From NCBI GenBank assembly GCA_937884235.1, contig CALGBT010000005.1:1-5129 (forward strand): a DNA stretch of 5,129 nucleotides. Direction: 5' to 3'. Position 1 is the first letter of the stretch. The number at the start of each line of letters is the position of its first letter. The notes beneath the pieces were generated by a model. The model was not told the origin of the DNA. It searched no databases and worked only from the letters and a program-made list of their open reading frames with translations. This DNA comes from an uncultured Pseudomonadota bacterium (GTDB lineage Bacteria > Myxococcota_A > UBA9042 > CAIXZC01). This document shows, one piece after another, positions 1 to 5,129 of the stretch. A program made the translations under genes and the position numbers.

Positions 1-1011
1 ATGATCATTGTCTGGGGCATAGCCTGCGGCGGCGACGGAGCTGGCGAGCCAGACCTCTACTTCGCTTATGGTGATTCGGTTTATCTGCCGGGCGGTGACG
101 GCACCGGAAACCCAGGAGGTGACAGCAACCCCGCCGATGGCACTGGCGAACAGGATAGCTTGCGCGGCAGCGACAGTATCCTGCCGGATGACAATTGTCA
201 GCCGAGTTGCAAGAACAAGACCTGCGGCAGCGACGGCTGCGGCGGCCAGTGCGGCACCTGCCCTGAAGGCTACTACTGTGATGCCAATTTCATCTGCACT
301 CATGACATCTGTCAGCCCCAGTGTGCGGGTAAAGAGTGTGGCGATGATGGCTGCGTCGGGATCTGCGGCACTTGCCCGCTGGGGCACAACTGCAAAGATG
401 GAAAATGCATCTGTGAGCCAGACTGCAATGGCAAAGTCTGCGGCAATAACGGCTGCGGGGGGAGCTGCGGAAGTTGCAACGCCCCGGAGTCGTGCAATGC
501 CTTTGGCCAGTGCGAGAATCTCTCTTGCCAGGTTCAGGGTACCCTGGTGTGCAATACTTCGATTCCGGGTGATACCACCGGCCTTGCGAACAACTTCAGC
601 AGCTACGGCTGCGGCTTCGATGCCAGCGGCCCCGAGGCCCTTTACCAATTCACCACCGATACCGAGACCTTCATTCTCGTGGAGGCCGAGGAGCCTGGAG
701 CAAGCAAACACAACGTCTACGTCATCAAAGGTGATTGTAACCCCAACGTCTGCGTGGAAAACGACTTCGATACCGTCTTCTGGACTGCGCAGCCTGGCGA
801 ATCCTACCTCTTCGCCATGGATGGCTACCAGGGGGCCTTTGGCAAATTCACCCTCCACGTCACCTGCATCGACAGCGGTGACTGCCCCAACGGCAAGATC
901 CCCGGCTGTAAGGCCGGCCAGTGCCAGTGGGGGCACTGGCTGGGCGACGGCATGTGCACGACTGAATTCGACTGCGAGGAAATGAACCTCGATAACGGCG
1001 ATTGCGACTAG
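1..1011 (+). CDS. Cysteine-rich exported protein (probable lipoprotein) with three 8-Cys modules, PPC-like domain and C-terminal LNR-like motif; 5' end probably cut
   Basis: The 336 visible residues begin at the first base of the window. The start MIIVWGIAC has a hydrophobic core and a lipobox-compatible WGIAC (Cys9) but no basic n-region, so the true start is probably upstream and this ATG lies inside the signal peptide. Residues 10-65 are a Gly/Asp/Asn-rich linker. Residues 66-171 hold three 8-cysteine modules (C66-C99, C104-C136, C138-C171) with core CGxDGCxGxCGxC. Residues 176-289 resemble a PPC-type beta-sandwich (EALYQFTT..., NVYVIKGDC, GESYLFAMDGY, GKFTLHVTC). Residues 295-335 form a six-cysteine acidic motif, WLGDGMC...FDCEEMNLDNGDC. 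Such architectures are common in surface proteins of myxobacteria and relatives; a role in adhesion or the cell-surface matrix is inference. No catalytic motif was seen. The gene ends in TAG, and the ribosome binding site of the next gene overlaps that stop, so the two are probably coupled. Confidence 0.9.
   Translation: MIIVWGIACGGDGAGEPDLYFAYGDSVYLPGGDGTGNPGGDSNPADGTGEQDSLRGSDSILPDDNCQPSCKNKTCGSDGCGGQCGTCPEGYYCDANFICTHDICQPQCAGKECGDDGCVGICGTCPLGHNCKDGKCICEPDCNGKVCGNNGCGGSCGSCNAPESCNAFGQCENLSCQVQGTLVCNTSIPGDTTGLANNFSSYGCGFDASGPEALYQFTTDTETFILVEAEEPGASKHNVYVIKGDCNPNVCVENDFDTVFWTAQPGESYLFAMDGYQGAFGKFTLHVTCIDSGDCPNGKIPGCKAGQCQWGHWLGDGMCTTEFDCEEMNLDNGDCD
196..513 (+). repeat. Three tandem 8-cysteine modules in the first protein
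   Basis: These are protein-level tandem repeats at residues 66-99, 104-136 and 138-171. All three keep the spacing C-x3-C-x4-C-x4-C-x3-C-x2-C-x5-C-x4/5-C, with the core CGxDGCGGxCGxC (CGNNGCGGSCGSC in copy 3, and a Val in place of the second Gly in copy 2). The regular spacing suggests four disulfides per module. The DNA copies have diverged, so this is an old duplication and not a recent DNA repeat. The same module recurs in the last gene of the window. Confidence 0.9.
526..867 (+). other. PPC-like beta-sandwich domain within the first protein
   Basis: Residues 176-289 read as alternating beta strands typical of bacterial pre-peptidase C-terminal-like domains. They run from a GPEALYQFTT strand through a short NVYVIKGDCNPNVC segment with two Cys, then GESYLFAMDGYQGAFGKF, and close with LHVTC. 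In myxobacterial proteins, domains of this form (an xVxYxFT opening, a VDGYxGxxGxFxL ending) often accompany cysteine-rich modules. The assignment comes from strand pattern and motif memory, not a profile search. The likely role is a non-catalytic structural or binding domain. Confidence 0.6.
883..1005 (+). other. LNR/Notch-like six-cysteine acidic motif at the C-terminus of the first protein
   Basis: Residues 295-335 contain six cysteines (295, 303, 308, 319, 325, 335) and end in WLGDGMC...FDCEEMNLDNGDC. This resembles the WIGDGxCD...FDCxExNxDGGDC motif of bacterial LNR-like repeats, where acidic residues bind calcium. Two positions differ from that pattern: Thr follows the fourth Cys where Asp is usual, and the ending is NGDC and not GGDC. 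Calcium binding is therefore plausible but unproven. Confidence 0.6.
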
Positions 1012-1015
1012 GAGG
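1010..1015 (+). promoter_or_regulatory. Shine-Dalgarno AGGAGG overlapping the upstream stop codon
   Basis: A perfect AGGAGG lies six bases before a GTG start (1022-1024) and shares its first two bases with the TAG stop of the first gene. The strength and placement of the site support GTG as the true start of the second gene, and point to translational coupling between the two genes. Confidence 0.85.
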
Positions 1016-1021
1016 TTCCCG

Positions 1022-3130
1022 GTGTTTCGTGTCTTCCTATTGTCGGCGCTGCTCCTGCTCATGGCCTGTGGAACCTCCGGCGAATCCACCGGACTGCCCA
1101 CGGCAGGGGAAGGCTGCCAGGAAGACCAGGTCGGCCTCAAGACCTGCGGTTCAACGGTATCGAAGGTATCGGCGGTACTGAGTTGCCTGTTGGTTGGCGT
1201 CGACCTCCTGTGGGTCGCCACGGAGACCTGCCCCGACGGTTGTGCGAAAGCCCGCTGCAACGACTCGAATGCCGCCGACATTTTCCACCAGGACAGCCAA
1301 CCACAATCTGATGCGCTACTGCGTGCCGACAGCGTGGCCGACGTCGGCCGCGCCGCGGAGGTCGATGTCGACCCCGACTGTGATCCCGGCCACATGGTCT
1401 GTCTCGACGCCACCACGCTGGGCATCTGCAATGACGAGGGGACCGAACACGGCCCATCGCCATGCCCGGAGGATATGGGCTGCGAAGGCGGCAAATGCAA
1501 AGCGCAGAATTGCACGCCCGGGGAACCCAAGGGCGAGTGCTTCAGCTCCACGGAATATCTGGTCTGCAACGATGGAGGTACCCTGTGGGTTACCGCCTCG
1601 TGCACCCCACCGCTGACCTGCTACCAGGGGAACTGCGTCGACTGGGAATGCAGCCCCGGCGACAAGATCTGCAAAGGACTCAGTTCGGTGCAGGAGTGCG
1701 TCGAAGGGGCCGGCGGCAAGTACGTCTGGGAGGACGCCGAGACCTGCCAGAGCGGGCTCTGCAAGGAAGGCGAGTGCGTCGGTGCCTGTGACGTCAATCT
1801 GAAACTTAACACCTATTTGGGGTGCAACTACTGGGCAGTGGACCTCGACAACATCGAGGGGGGCCAGCAGGAGGCGGTAGGAGTGGTTGTGAGCGCTCCC
1901 GCAACGGGCACCGCAGCAGGAGTCACCATTACCAATAACTACACCGGGCTGGCCATGAGTTCTGCTGAACTGGGAGGCGCCCCACTCACCGTTCAGCCCG
2001 GCTCGCTGGAGGTCTACCTGCTGCCCACCTTTTTCGACCTGGACGGCTCCGTGCACACCAACCGCACTTTCCGCATCGATGCCACCCAACCCGTGACGGT
2101 TCACCAGTTCAATCCGCTGGTTGGGGATGGCGTTTACACCAATGATGCCTCCCTGCTGCTTCCCGACTATGCCGGGGGCGAAGAGTACCTGGTCATGAGC
2201 TGGAAGCTCCGGACCTGGGCCGCGACGCTGCGCGGCTTCTTCACGGTCATCGCCACCCAGCAAGGTCTGACCCAGGTAACAGTGAAGGCTTCGGCGGGCA
2301 TTATCGCCGGGCCCGGAGTGCCCTCCATGAGCCAGGGGCAGTCCCAGGTCTTCACCCTGTCCCAGGGGGATGCCTTGAATCTGGAGGTCACCGGCAACGA
2401 AGGGGCGGATCTTACTGGGACGCAGATCACGTCGGACCGCAAGGTCTCGGTCTTCGGGGGCCACGAGTGTGCTAACATCCACGTGGACTACGAGCGCTGC
2501 GACCATATTGAGCAGCAGCTCTTCCCACTAGCCGCCTGGGGCAACAAGTACGTGGGCGACCCGTTTCACAAGCGCACCTCATCCCATACGGATACCTGGC
2601 GGATTCTGGCCGGGGAGAATGGCGTGACCGTGACCCTCGACCCCCCGGTGGCCGGCCCCTACTCGCTGAACAAGGGCGATTGGGTGGAATTCGATGGCGC
2701 GGAGCCTTTTGTCGCCACCGGCACCGGCAGATTCCTGCTGGGGCATTACCTCCAGAGCTGCAATTACCCCGGCCATGTGGTCTTCTGCACTGACTTCGTG
2801 GGCGATCTGGGCATTGGCGACCCTGCCTTCACTCTTTCGGTCCCGGTGGGGCAGTACCTTGAAGAGTACATCTTTCTGACACCGAAAGGTTACACCGAGG
2901 ACTACGTCAACCTCGTCTTTGGCGACGGGACAACGGTTCTGGTAGACGGGAAGCCCCTGAGCCAGACCCCGGTCACCGTGGGGTCAAATGGCCTCAAGAT
3001 GGTGCAGGAACCCCTGGTCAGCGGAGTCCACAATCTCACTGCTAACGGGCCAGTGGGGGTTACCGTTTACGGATACGGTTGTCACGTTTCGTACGCCTAT
3101 CCAGGCGGCCTCAAGCTGGGCGAGTTATAG
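1022..3130 (+). CDS. IgGFc-binding-type lipoprotein with four N-terminal 6-Cys modules
   Basis: The 702-residue product starts at GTG behind a perfect Shine-Dalgarno. Residues 1-16 (MFRVFLLSALLLLMAC) are a lipoprotein signal peptide with lipobox LMAC; Gly follows Cys16, so no inner-membrane-retention Asp is present. Residues 32-252 carry four 6-cysteine modules, with an acidic, Ala-rich spacer (80-119) after the first. Residues 256-696 match the IgGFc-binding protein N-terminal-type domain: GCNYWAVDLDN (267-277), VHQFNP (360-365), NDASLLLP (374-381), VFGGHECANI (477-486), CDHIEQQLFPLAAWG (493-507), FLLGHYLQS (571-579), GDPAFTLSVPVGQY (599-612), YIFLTPKGY (616-624), and a closing VYGYG...SYAYPGG. 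The family is widespread in delta-type bacteria as surface proteins. The name comes from distant animal homologues and does not show IgG binding here. A role in adhesion or matrix binding is inference. Confidence 0.93.
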   Translation: MFRVFLLSALLLLMACGTSGESTGLPTAGEGCQEDQVGLKTCGSTVSKVSAVLSCLLVGVDLLWVATETCPDGCAKARCNDSNAADIFHQDSQPQSDALLRADSVADVGRAAEVDVDPDCDPGHMVCLDATTLGICNDEGTEHGPSPCPEDMGCEGGKCKAQNCTPGEPKGECFSSTEYLVCNDGGTLWVTASCTPPLTCYQGNCVDWECSPGDKICKGLSSVQECVEGAGGKYVWEDAETCQSGLCKEGECVGACDVNLKLNTYLGCNYWAVDLDNIEGGQQEAVGVVVSAPATGTAAGVTITNNYTGLAMSSAELGGAPLTVQPGSLEVYLLPTFFDLDGSVHTNRTFRIDATQPVTVHQFNPLVGDGVYTNDASLLLPDYAGGEEYLVMSWKLRTWAATLRGFFTVIATQQGLTQVTVKASAGIIAGPGVPSMSQGQSQVFTLSQGDALNLEVTGNEGADLTGTQITSDRKVSVFGGHECANIHVDYERCDHIEQQLFPLAAWGNKYVGDPFHKRTSSHTDTWRILAGENGVTVTLDPPVAGPYSLNKGDWVEFDGAEPFVATGTGRFLLGHYLQSCNYPGHVVFCTDFVGDLGIGDPAFTLSVPVGQYLEEYIFLTPKGYTEDYVNLVFGDGTTVLVDGKPLSQTPVTVGSNGLKMVQEPLVSGVHNLTANGPVGVTVYGYGCHVSYAYPGGLKLGEL
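1115..1777 (+). repeat. Four 6-cysteine modules ahead of the IgGFc-type domain
   Basis: The modules lie at residues 32-79, 120-159, 164-205 and 210-252. Copies 2-4 open with C-x-PG (DPG, TPG, SPG) and follow C-x6/8-C-x8-C-x11/15-C-x4/5-C-x4-C, ending in a short G-x-C turn. Copy 1 is more divergent, with gaps 9, 12, 14, 3 and 4, and is set apart by a low-complexity spacer. They differ in cysteine number and spacing from the 8-cysteine modules in the first and last genes, so two separate disulfide-rich repeat classes are present in one locus. Confidence 0.85.
1787..3109 (+). other. IgGFc-binding-protein-type domain
   Basis: Residues 256-696 form one long beta-rich domain of about 440 residues with the family's motifs in the expected order. 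These run from the opening CDVNLKLNTYLGCNYWAVDL to the closing GVHNLTANGPVGVTVYGYG and SYAYPGG. No internal frame break or missing block is seen. The domain ends six residues before the stop, so there is no C-terminal anchor or sorting tail; attachment would depend on the N-terminal lipid. Confidence 0.88.
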
Positions 3131-3166
3131 CCCCGGGAATGAGCAAGATGCACGCAGACGCACCAC

Positions 3167-3189
3167 GCCTGGCGAAGAGATCGCCAGGC
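3167..3189 (+). other. Perfect intergenic hairpin, 9-bp stem and 5-base loop
   Basis: GCCTGGCGA (3167-3175) and TCGCCAGGC (3181-3189) are exact reverse complements around the loop AGAGA. The stem lies in the 83-base gap between the second and third genes, 36 bases past the stop. It is GC-rich and not followed by a T run, so it is not a classical intrinsic terminator. It could act as an mRNA-end stabiliser, a processing site or an atypical terminator, or it could bind a dimeric regulator at the DNA level. Confidence 0.6.
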
Positions 3190-3204
3190 CCAGGAGAAGT
3201 TAGT

Positions 3205-3210
3205 GGAGGA
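3205..3210 (+). promoter_or_regulatory. Shine-Dalgarno GGAGGA before the third gene
   Basis: GGAGGA sits three to four bases before the ATG at 3214. Spacing is short but usable. It helps to choose this start over in-frame ATGs at 3139 and 3148, which lack such a site and would put a charged segment in front of the signal peptide. Confidence 0.7.
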
Positions 3211-3213
3211 AGC

Positions 3214-4326
3214 ATGAGAAGACCCTGTATTGTACTCCTTTGCCTTCTGGCCCTGGGTTGCGTTACTACCTCAGAGACCCGGCAGACCAGCCCTGCAAAA
3301 CCGGTTACCCCAGTTGCGGCTGTAGGGTTGGAGGTCGTCGCACCAACTGGCCATCAGGCAAACGATGAACTGGAGGAGAGTTTCTTCTTCGTTCACTGCT
3401 TCGACGACCGGGCCTGGATTCTTCTGGACGGGGACGAACACCTCCTGGTGGAAGAAGCCGCTTTGCAGTTTCCCGGTACCGATATCACCTTGATGGCCGG
3501 GGCAGCGGACGGCTTCGTTATTGCCGAAACGCTCTCCGCCAAAGCAGGGTCCCAGGCCACCAGGGTACTGGGGAAGGGGCCCCAATACCGAGTTTACAAC
3601 GGTCCCGATGCGGTCACCGTGGCCACTGCCGGCACGCCCCAGATGGTGGGCCGCGTGGTACCCCATTTTGGCGTTGTGCAAGAGTGGTCAAAGCAAGGCA
3701 TCGACCCTGCCACAGAGAATGGAACGCCAGCCCGACGCGACCTGAGAAATATCGCGGCCATGCATCTGATGGCGCCGCTGGAGGTCCCCTGCACCGATCA
3801 GGCCTTCTACTGGGCCAGCCCCGAGGAACACCGGGTCCGCTCCGCCCAGTCCTTTCGAGAAGTCAGTGCCTCGGCTGAGGAGAGATGGGCAGAAAAGACC
3901 CGGCAACTACCGTACTGGACCGCTGGCGCAGCGCGGGTCCGGGCCGCTTACGAGGAGCAGGGCGAGAGCCTGCCCCCGCCAGACCTGCAGGTGCTTGAGT
4001 GCTCCGGTTCGCTCCCCCTACCCCCCTTTCAGAGCGGCTGCTTCCACGTCCAATTACGCCTGGGCACCACTATGTGTGGGATGGGGCCCGACGAAGCTAT
4101 GTTCTCAATTCTCTGGCCTGGAGACGACTCTTTGCCAGGTCTGATGGAGGAACATCTCAGCTCGATAACTCCTCTCCTCATCGGCGACTTCGACGGCGAT
4201 GGCCAGAGCGAAATGGTGGCCCGCACCGATTCCTTGAGCGACACCGTTGAGTTGCTGCGCATTGAAGGGGCCGGGCTCGTCTCGGTCAAGTCCACATCGA
4301 TCACCTACGCAGATTGCCCTTGCTGA
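3214..4326 (+). CDS. Lipoprotein of unknown function with C-terminal FG-GAP-like calcium loop
   Basis: I do not recognise the family. The 370-residue product starts at ATG 3214, chosen because it gives a clean lipoprotein signal peptide (MRRPCIVLLCLLALGC, acylated Cys16) behind GGAGGA. An upstream in-frame extension to 3139 would bury that signal. After a short Pro/Thr/Ser-rich linker (about 17-37), residues 38-200 look globular and beta-rich (FFFVHCFDDRAWILLDGDE, then FVIAETL and GRVVPHFGVVQEW). Residues 201-250 look helical and charged (SPEEHRVRSAQSFREVSASA). Residues 321-337 read LLIGDFDGDGQSEMVAR, a DxDxDGxxE loop of the FG-GAP/VCBS calcium-binding kind. The protein ends ADCPC, with possible disulfide partners at C263, C276 and C288. 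It lacks the Cys modules of its neighbours. Its place in the array suggests a related envelope role, which is inference. Confidence 0.88.
   Translation: MRRPCIVLLCLLALGCVTTSETRQTSPAKPVTPVAAVGLEVVAPTGHQANDELEESFFFVHCFDDRAWILLDGDEHLLVEEAALQFPGTDITLMAGAADGFVIAETLSAKAGSQATRVLGKGPQYRVYNGPDAVTVATAGTPQMVGRVVPHFGVVQEWSKQGIDPATENGTPARRDLRNIAAMHLMAPLEVPCTDQAFYWASPEEHRVRSAQSFREVSASAEERWAEKTRQLPYWTAGAARVRAAYEEQGESLPPPDLQVLECSGSLPLPPFQSGCFHVQLRLGTTMCGMGPDEAMFSILWPGDDSLPGLMEEHLSSITPLLIGDFDGDGQSEMVARTDSLSDTVELLRIEGAGLVSVKSTSITYADCPC
4174..4224 (+). other. FG-GAP-like DxDxDG calcium-binding loop
   Basis: Residues 321-337 of the third protein contain D325, D327, D329, G330 and E333 in the arrangement DxDxDGxxE. 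A hydrophobic strand (LLIG) precedes the loop and a strand (MVAR) follows, as in integrin-type FG-GAP and VCBS repeats. Only one copy is obvious, whereas propeller proteins carry several, so this may be a lone loop or the recognisable remnant of a divergent repeat set. Confidence 0.65.
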
Positions 4327-4342
4327 CGCTTGCGTGTATACT
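4314..4342 (+). promoter_or_regulatory. Candidate sigma-70-type promoter for the fourth gene
   Basis: TTGCCC (4314-4319, four of six against TTGACA) and TATACT (4337-4342, five of six against TATAAT) are separated by exactly 17 bases. The -35 element overlaps the last codons of the third gene. Transcription would start near 4349, leaving a leader of about 28 bases that still contains the ribosome binding site. No experimental support is visible, and chance matches are possible. Confidence 0.45.
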
Positions 4343-4363
4343 CTGGGCCGGCTGCAGGAAAGT

Positions 4364-4369
4364 GAGGTG
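4364..4369 (+). promoter_or_regulatory. Shine-Dalgarno GAGGTG before the fourth gene
   Basis: GAGGTG matches the anti-Shine-Dalgarno over six bases and lies seven bases before ATG 4377, which begins a signal peptide. This fixes the start of the last gene. Confidence 0.75.
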
Positions 4370-4376
4370 TGCCCAT

Positions 4377-5129
4377 ATGAAGTGGTGGCGACTCTACGTG
4401 ATGTTGACCGTGCTTCTGGTCTTGCCTGGTGCATGTGCCAAAACCTCCACCATCGAGACCTTTGGCGATACCGACCCGAAGCAGGTCGACATCGCCGAGG
4501 AAGATGGTCACATCATTATTGGCGGCAACGATCTGCCGGCGGTGGATGCGGTTCTGGATACGGGCCTCGATTGGGTCAGCGATACGCCCCGTGAGGAAGA
4601 TATTCTGGACCTGGTTTTTGACCTTCCTGATGCCGCCGAATTGCCCGACCTCACAGATGCCGATAGTCCTGACGTAGTCGATGTTGCGGAGCCTGACGAA
4701 ACGACCCCGGACATCTCCAAGGAGCTGCCGGACTGCACACCGCAATGCAACAACAAGACCTGCGGTTCAGACGGCTGCGACGGCGTTTGCGGATACTGTG
4801 CCTACGGTGAAATCTGCTCCCCCGAAGGCAAATGCACAGTCGACATCTGCCCGAAGCAATGTGAGGCGGAGGTCGACGGAGGGCTGATCCCGAAAGAATG
4901 CGGCATCGACGGGTGTGGCGGGTACTGCGGGTTCTGTGTTGCCGCCGGGGACTTCTGCGGCAATGACGGCTTCTGCTATGCGGGGGAATGCGTGCCTGAG
5001 TGCGACGGCAAGCAGTGTGGCCCCGACGGTTGCGGCAGCACCTGCGGCTTCTGCCAGGCCCTGGAAATGTGCAATGACGATGCCGAGTGCGTGCCCCATC
5101 CATGTGGCGACGTCACCTACAAAGGCAAG
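4377..5129 (+). CDS. Cysteine-rich lipoprotein with acidic linker and three 8-Cys modules; 3' end cut by the window
   Basis: The frame from ATG 4377 stays open for 251 codons to the last base, so the gene is 3'-truncated. The N-terminus MKWWRLYVMLTVLLVLPGAC is a signal peptide with a likely lipidated Cys20; Pro at -3 makes the lipobox (LPGAC) imperfect, so ordinary signal-peptidase cleavage is an alternative. Residues 21-119 form a strongly acidic linker with about 30 Asp/Glu and only 4 Lys/Arg, probably a disordered stalk. Three 8-cysteine modules follow (C120-C153, C158-C200, C205-C238) with cores CGSDGCDGVCGYC, CGIDGCGGYCGFC and CGPDGCGSTCGFC. Copy 2 has an enlarged loop of 12 residues between its second and third Cys, where 4 is usual. 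The visible part ends CGDVTYKGK, which may open a further domain. The module type and order (signal, acidic or glycine-rich linker, three modules) match the first gene, so the two are probably paralogues. Confidence 0.88.
   Translation, partial: MKWWRLYVMLTVLLVLPGACAKTSTIETFGDTDPKQVDIAEEDGHIIIGGNDLPAVDAVLDTGLDWVSDTPREEDILDLVFDLPDAAELPDLTDADSPDVVDVAEPDETTPDISKELPDCTPQCNNKTCGSDGCDGVCGYCAYGEICSPEGKCTVDICPKQCEAEVDGGLIPKECGIDGCGGYCGFCVAAGDFCGNDGFCYAGECVPECDGKQCGPDGCGSTCGFCQALEMCNDDAECVPHPCGDVTYKGK
4734..5090 (+). repeat. Three tandem 8-cysteine modules in the fourth protein
   Basis: The modules lie at residues 120-153, 158-200 and 205-238, with the same C-x3-C-x4-C-x4-C-x3-C-x2-C frame as in the first gene, except for the loop insertion in copy 2. 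The NKTCGSDGC stretch of copy 1 is identical to that of copy 1 in the first protein. The DNA there shares a 14-base exact match (214-227 and 4752-4765), which supports common descent of the two genes. Confidence 0.88.

Noticed and set aside
196..513. Cysteine modules as a possible CRISPR-like or DNA tandem repeat
   Set aside because: The periodicity is at the protein level; the DNA copies are diverged and contain no identical repeat-spacer pattern.
68..985. 305-codon + strand frame overlapping the first gene
   Set aside because: It is Ala/Ser/Arg/Thr-rich with no motif, whereas the overlapping frame has regular cysteine modules and a PPC-like domain.
1316..2506. Long antisense open frame (396 codons) on the minus strand
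   Set aside because: It lies fully within the IgGFc-type gene, whose sense protein has clear family motifs. The antisense translation shows no domain, and long antisense frames are common in GC-rich DNA.
3079..3101. TTGTCA as a -35 element for the third gene
   Set aside because: No acceptable -10 hexamer is found at 16-18 bases; the nearest A/T-containing stretch is only about 11 bases away.
3139..3213. Earlier in-frame ATGs (3139, 3148) as start of the third gene
   Set aside because: They lack a good ribosome binding site and would place a charged 22-25-residue segment ahead of an otherwise well-formed lipoprotein signal peptide.
4347..4379. Short palindromes GCCGGC, CTGCAG and CATATG near the start of gene 4
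   Set aside because: They are six-base palindromes (restriction-site-like) expected by chance, with no larger symmetry.
4305..4745. Antisense 146-codon frame across the gene 3/gene 4 junction
   Set aside because: It overlaps a well-supported signal peptide, acidic linker and ribosome binding site on the + strand, and its own product is unremarkable.

Overview
The window carries four genes, all on the + strand and packed head to tail, with almost no non-coding DNA (gaps of about 10, 83 and 50 bases). All four products look like exported lipoproteins, and three of the four are rich in cysteine. The DNA is GC-rich by eye. The cysteine modules (CGxDGCGGxCGxC type), the bacterial IgGFc-binding-type domain and the chain of lipoproteins together resemble the exported proteome of Myxococcota and related former Deltaproteobacteria (myxobacteria, Bradymonadales-like lineages). 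That lineage call rests on family knowledge and gene style; no marker gene is present.

Layout: (1) 1-1011, a cysteine-rich protein whose signal peptide is probably cut by the left edge. It has three 8-cysteine modules, a PPC-like beta-sandwich and a C-terminal six-cysteine acidic motif resembling a Notch/LNR repeat. (2) 1022-3130, a 702-residue lipoprotein with four 6-cysteine modules of a different type, followed by a full IgGFc-binding-protein-type domain. (3) 3214-4326, a 370-residue lipoprotein of unknown function with a calcium-loop (FG-GAP-like) motif near its C-terminus. (4) 4377-5129, a lipoprotein with a long acidic linker and three 8-cysteine modules matching those of gene 1. It is still open at the right edge, so only its first 251 residues are visible.

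Genes 1 and 2 are almost certainly co-transcribed and probably translationally coupled: the ribosome binding site of gene 2 overlaps the stop codon of gene 1. Genes 3 and 4 follow at short distance. A perfect 9-bp hairpin lies between genes 2 and 3, and a plausible sigma-70-type promoter lies at the gene 3/gene 4 junction, so the array may be divided into sub-units of expression. The products would sit at the cell envelope as disulfide-rich, probably calcium-binding, adhesion-like or matrix-like proteins. Their partners and biological role cannot be read from the sequence. No RNA gene, mobile element or CRISPR array was seen.
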